Source: JADJEI01 sp035328465 (GTDB lineage: Bacteria > Bacteroidota > Ignavibacteria > Ignavibacteriales > Ignavibacteriaceae). Taken from it: a stretch of DNA of 5,966 nucleotides. The notes beneath the pieces were generated by a model, which ran no database searches, was not told the origin of the DNA, and saw only the letters and a list, made by a program, of their open reading frames with translations. Below are positions 5,251 to 5,966 of this stretch, in pieces (within the stretch, counting starts at the first letter, position 1; every line of letters starts with the position of its first letter). The position numbers and the translations under genes were made by a program. Location: assembly GCA_035328465.1 (NCBI GenBank), contig DAOLIQ010000133.1, positions 1-5,966 on the forward strand, read 5' to 3'.

Positions 5251-5966
5251 TTGGATCAAACATACAAAAATGCTGGTGTGGATATTGAAGCAGGCGAAAA
5301 GACAGTTGATAAAATTAAAGGATATGCTAAATCAACTTTTAACAAAAGTGTTCTTGCTGATATTGGAATGTTCGGAGCTTTTTACGAACCAGATTTTTCC
5401 GGTTATAAAAAACCTGTTTTAGTTTCCAGTGTTGACGGCGTGGGAACAAAACTTAAAATTGCTGTCGATATGAATAAGTACGATACGATTGGGCAGGATT
5501 TAGTCAATCATTGTGTAAATGATATTGCTGTTTGTGGTGCCAAGCCGCTTTTCTTTTTGGATTATTATGCAACAGGAAAATTAAATCCCGACAAAGCTGC
5601 CGATGTAGTCAAAGGATTTTCAATTGCTTGCAAAGAAAATGATTGTGCTTTAATTGGCGGCGAAACTGCTGAGATGCCGGGCTTATATCAAGCAGATGAT
5701 TTTGATGTTTCAGGAACAATTGTAGGTGTTGTTGATAAATCAAAAATAATTGATGGTAAGAGAATACAAAAAGGAGATTTACTGATTGGGTTTCCTTCAA
5801 ACGGTTTACACACAAATGGATACTCGCTTGCAAGAAAAGTTTTGTTAGAAAAATATAAGCTTACGGATCACATCGATGAGATCGATAATACTCTTGGTGA
5901 TGAGCTGCTAAAAATTCATAAATCTTATCTGCCGCTTATTACTTCATTAAAAAATTCTGTTGATGT
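5251..5966 (+). CDS. purM: Phosphoribosylformylglycinamidine cyclo-ligase (AIR synthase), N-terminal part, TTG start, cut by window end
   Basis: PurM closes the ring of formylglycinamidine ribonucleotide with ATP to give aminoimidazole ribonucleotide in purine synthesis. The 238 complete visible codons carry the family blocks in order: YKNAGVDIEAGE (5-16), SSVDGVGTKLKIA (59-71), the nucleotide-binding Gly/Asp region, NDIAVCGAKPLFFLDY (90-105), GGETAEMPGLY (136-146), DVSGTIVGVVD (152-162) and GFPSNGLHTNGYSLAR (180-195). The usual length is about 330-345 residues, so roughly the last third lies beyond the window. No ATG exists in frame upstream before TAA at 5218-5220, and TTG at 5251 gives MDQTYKNAGVD, the normal PurM N-terminus; only a weak AGAGAAAG purine stretch (5239-5246) precedes it. 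The enzyme is unrelated in function to the upstream genes and probably has its own promoter in the 5097-5250 gap. Confidence 0.96.
   Translation, partial: MDQTYKNAGVDIEAGEKTVDKIKGYAKSTFNKSVLADIGMFGAFYEPDFSGYKKPVLVSSVDGVGTKLKIAVDMNKYDTIGQDLVNHCVNDIAVCGAKPLFFLDYYATGKLNPDKAADVVKGFSIACKENDCALIGGETAEMPGLYQADDFDVSGTIVGVVDKSKIIDGKRIQKGDLLIGFPSNGLHTNGYSLARKVLLEKYKLTDHIDEIDNTLGDELLKIHKSYLPLITSLKNSVD

Noticed and set aside
4931..5263. Minus-strand open frame of 110 codons across the thioesterase end and the following gap
   Set aside because: Half lies antisense to the clear thioesterase and the rest is AT-rich non-coding sequence giving Tyr/Phe/Lys-rich translation; no motif is visible.

Overview
The window is an AT-rich bacterial segment. 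Codons favour A/T and lysine, isoleucine and asparagine are frequent. Every supported gene lies on the + strand. The gene set is a CGGC-domain protein, a COG0731-type radical SAM enzyme, DUF5320 and PF02579 (NifX/NifB/orange-protein-like) small proteins, a pyruvoyl-dependent arginine decarboxylase, an ArsP_2-type metal exporter, a hotdog thioesterase and purM. This mix, with the AT-rich base use, suggests an anaerobic or facultative member of the Bacteroidota/Chlorobiota/Ignavibacteria neighbourhood. That placement is inference; there is no marker such as rRNA in the window.

Layout. Positions 1-285 hold the C-terminal part of a CGGC-domain protein that begins outside the window. Positions 306-1250 encode a radical SAM enzyme with a C-terminal winged-helix-like segment. 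Around 1269-1491 there is a small unrecognised gene whose best ribosome-binding site and start lie in a different frame from its body, with a run of seven A between them. Positions 1492-1679 are non-coding and contain a REP-like inverted repeat. Positions 1680-3104 are a compact metallocofactor-type operon: DUF5320, then three consecutive PF02579 paralogues, the last two joined to the gene before them by ATGA stop/start overlaps. Next come a pyruvoyl-dependent arginine decarboxylase (TTG start, 3131-3676), a polytopic putative manganese/arsenic-type exporter (3726-4580) and a PaaI-family thioesterase (4629-5096). After a 154-base gap with a possible hairpin plus T-run, purM starts at a TTG (5251) and runs off the right edge.

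How the genes may work together. DUF5320, PF02579, CGGC and radical SAM proteins often sit near each other in anaerobes and are thought to handle Fe, Mo or other metal clusters. The C-terminal His/Cys tail of the third PF02579 protein, and the CxxC plus His loop of the transporter two genes downstream, fit a metal-handling theme, but no substrate can be read from the sequence. No nitrogenase structural genes, NifB radical SAM core or MinD/Mrp ATPases are present, so nitrogen fixation is not supported. The decarboxylase (agmatine/polyamine synthesis), thioesterase and purM are probably housekeeping genes. The most unusual points are the tandem PF02579 trio with diverged motifs, the A7 frame conflict in the small gene, and the REP-like element in front of the metal operon.
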